Source: Gammaproteobacteria bacterium (GTDB lineage Bacteria > Pseudomonadota > Gammaproteobacteria > Steroidobacterales > Rariloculaceae). From it: a DNA stretch of 64,000 nucleotides. Each line of letters begins with the position of its first letter. The first letter of the stretch is position 1. The stretch lies in assembly GCA_017577365.1 (NCBI GenBank), contig PKRJ01000010.1, positions 1-64,000 on the forward strand, written 5' to 3'. A model generated the notes under the pieces. The model was not told the DNA's origin, searched no databases, and saw nothing but the letters and a program-made list of their open reading frames with translations. The position numbers and the translations under genes are program-made. Shown here piece after piece: positions 62,462 to 64,000 of this stretch.

Positions 62462-63667
62462 ATGAGTCGGCCGCTGCGTTTCGCGCTCGTCGCCGGCGAA
62501 AAGTCCGGTGATACGCTCGGTGCGGGGTTGATCGCCGCGTTGAAGGCGCGGTTTCCCGACGCCGAGTTCTACGGCGTCGCCGGCGAGCAGATGATCGCCG
62601 CGGGCTGCGTCGCGTGGTATCGCGCCGAGGAGCTCTCGGTCATGGGGCTCGCCGAGGTCTTGAGCCATTTGCCTCGGCTTCTACGCCTCCGGCGCGATCT
62701 GATTCGCCGTCTGCGCGCGGAACCGCCGGACGTCTTCGTCGGCATCGATTCACCCGATTTCAACGTGCCGGTCGAAGCGGCGCTTCGCGCGAGCGGCATT
62801 CGCACGGTGCAGTACGTGAGCCCGCAAATCTGGGCGTGGCGACAGTCGCGCGTGACGACGATGCGCGCCGCGGCCGATCTCGTGCTGTGCGTGCTGCCGT
62901 TCGAGACCGGCTTCTACGGCAAGCATCGCGTCAAGGCCCGCTTCGTCGGGCATCCGCTCGCGGACGCGATCCCGCGTCACGTGGACCGCGCCGCGGCGCG
63001 CGCCGCGCTCGGCATCGACGAGGACGCGCGCGTCATCGCGCTCCTGCCCGGCAGCCGTCGCGGCGAGGTCACGCGACTCGCGCAGCCCTTTCTCGGCACC
63101 GCGGCGTGGGTGCAGCAGCAGCGCCCCGGAACCCGCGTCGCGATCGCGTTCGCGAACGACGAGATGGCGCGCGTCTTCGACGAGGCCGTCGCAGGGATGC
63201 GCCTCGACCCCGAGCCGTTACGCTTCACGGGCATCGCACGAGACGTGATGGCGGCGGCCGACGCGGTCCTGACCGCGTCCGGCACGGCGAGCCTCGAGGC
63301 GCTGCTGCTCAAGCGTCCGATGGTCGTCGCGTACCGCATCACGCCGCTCACGTACGCGCTCGTGCGCTGGCTCGGCGCCCGCAAGCTGCCGTGTTTCTCG
63401 CTGCCGAATCTCCTCGCCGGCCGCAAGCTCGTGCCGGAATTCGTGCAGGACGACGTCCGGCCCGAGGTGATGGGACCGGCGCTGCTCGGCTGCCTGACGG
63501 GGGAGGGGCTCGACACGGATTGGTATCATGCGTTCGACTCGATTCACGAGACGCTGCGCCGCGACGCGAATGCCGCCGCGGCCGACGCCGTGATCGAGCT
63601 GCTGCAATCGGGAGGCGAGACGAAGCCGCGAGAGGCCGAGTGGGGACCCGCCGGCACGAATCACTAG
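62462..63667 (+). CDS. lpxB: Lipid-A-disaccharide synthase
   Basis: 401 residues, GT19-family glycosyltransferase joining UDP-diacylglucosamine and lipid X. Seen: VAGEKSGDTLGAGLI, GIDSPDFNVPVEAALR, YVSPQIWAWRQSR, FVGHPLAD, LLPGSRRGEV and TASGTASLEALLLKRPMVVAYR. ATG 11 bases after lpxA. Slightly longer C-terminus than E. coli (382). Confidence 0.96.
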   Translation: MSRPLRFALVAGEKSGDTLGAGLIAALKARFPDAEFYGVAGEQMIAAGCVAWYRAEELSVMGLAEVLSHLPRLLRLRRDLIRRLRAEPPDVFVGIDSPDFNVPVEAALRASGIRTVQYVSPQIWAWRQSRVTTMRAAADLVLCVLPFETGFYGKHRVKARFVGHPLADAIPRHVDRAAARAALGIDEDARVIALLPGSRRGEVTRLAQPFLGTAAWVQQQRPGTRVAIAFANDEMARVFDEAVAGMRLDPEPLRFTGIARDVMAAADAVLTASGTASLEALLLKRPMVVAYRITPLTYALVRWLGARKLPCFSLPNLLAGRKLVPEFVQDDVRPEVMGPALLGCLTGEGLDTDWYHAFDSIHETLRRDANAAAADAVIELLQSGGETKPREAEWGPAGTNH

Positions 63668-63743
63668 CAGGGCCGATGAGAATGCCGTCGGCGCAGCGCC
63701 GCCGTATCGATATTCGTCACGGAGCAACGCGAGGAGACCGGAA

Positions 63744-64000
63744 GTGACCGGCCGCACGGGCTTCCTGCCGTTCGTGTCCTCCGAGGCGACGATCGCCGGC
63801 GTCGACGAGGCCGGCCGCGGTCCGCTCGCGGGACCGGTCGTCGCCGCGGCCGTCGTGCTCGATCGCAAGCGCCGCATCCGCGGGCTGAAGGACTCGAAGC
63901 AGCTCGACGAGGACGAGCGGACATGGCTCGCGCGCGAGATCCGCCGCAAGGCGCTCGCGTTCGCGGTCGCGCACGCGACGCCGGCCGAGATCGACGAGAT
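63744..64000 (+). CDS. rnhB: Ribonuclease HII (3' end beyond window)
   Basis: First 85 codons of RNase HII, which removes ribonucleotides from DNA. The N-terminal signature IAGVDEAGRGPLAGPVVAAAVVLD carries the first two metal acids (Asp, Glu), followed by GLKDSKQLDEDER. GTG start at 63744 with GAGGAG seven bases upstream. The lpxB-rnhB order is standard; dnaE would be expected beyond the window. Confidence 0.92.
   Translation, partial: MTGRTGFLPFVSSEATIAGVDEAGRGPLAGPVVAAAVVLDRKRRIRGLKDSKQLDEDERTWLAREIRRKALAFAVAHATPAEIDE

Overview
The window is 64 kb of very GC-rich (by eye about two-thirds G+C), densely coding chromosome from a Gram-negative bacterium, most likely a gammaproteobacterium of the Steroidobacter/Nevskia/Woeseia kind. 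Evidence for this is the rpsB-tsf-pyrH-frr-cdsA-rseP-bamA-skp-lpxD-fabZ-lpxA-lpxB-rnhB block, the glrK-qseG-glrR signalling operon, dapD/dapE, the yoaA-tsaB pair, and a TonB receptor of the sphingomonad/Steroidobacter type. The genus-level placement is inference. No rRNA, tRNA, CRISPR array, transposase or prophage was found.

Layout. 1-5.6 kb: end of a PEP-CTERM-type sigma-54 regulator (prsR), facing the galE-glrK-qseG-glrR operon. 5.9-12 kb: secreted zinc-metalloprotease lipoprotein, a small secreted protein that overlaps it, and a PAS/GAF/GGDEF/EAL protein. 12-19 kb: N-formylglutamate amidohydrolase-YbdK-DusA operon, a methyltransferase, a class III cyclase fused to FHA, and GTP-dependent PEP carboxykinase. 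19.4-31.7 kb: yoaA-tsaB, then the phosphate regulon in two parts (phoB-phoR-phoU-dsbB and pstS-pstC-pstA-pstB) with dapE between them on the other strand. 32-34.8 kb: TonB-dependent receptor with a long leader. 34.9-39 kb: stress-type cluster (GNAT, CBS pair, PRPP-synthetase-like, APH-like kinase, phosphoribosyltransferase). 39.3-43.3 kb: an unusual fusion of a Clp1-like polynucleotide kinase and an RNase Z-like nuclease, followed by the ribosome-associated ABC-F protein YheS. 43.3-51 kb: S9 peptidase, DMT exporter, dapD, glnD, map, all leftward. 51-64 kb: the translation and envelope-biogenesis block, ending inside rnhB.

Non-coding structure is unusually informative. Three palindromic elements of about 120 bp (22059, 39053, 55348) share a loop plan but not their long arms. 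Short GGGGTC/GACCCC palindromes are scattered through intergenic DNA. The envelope block lacks uppS and dxr at their usual places, and one of the 120-bp palindromes lies where dxr would normally be. The best candidate for an undescribed system is the kinase-RNase Z fusion at 39335-41338.
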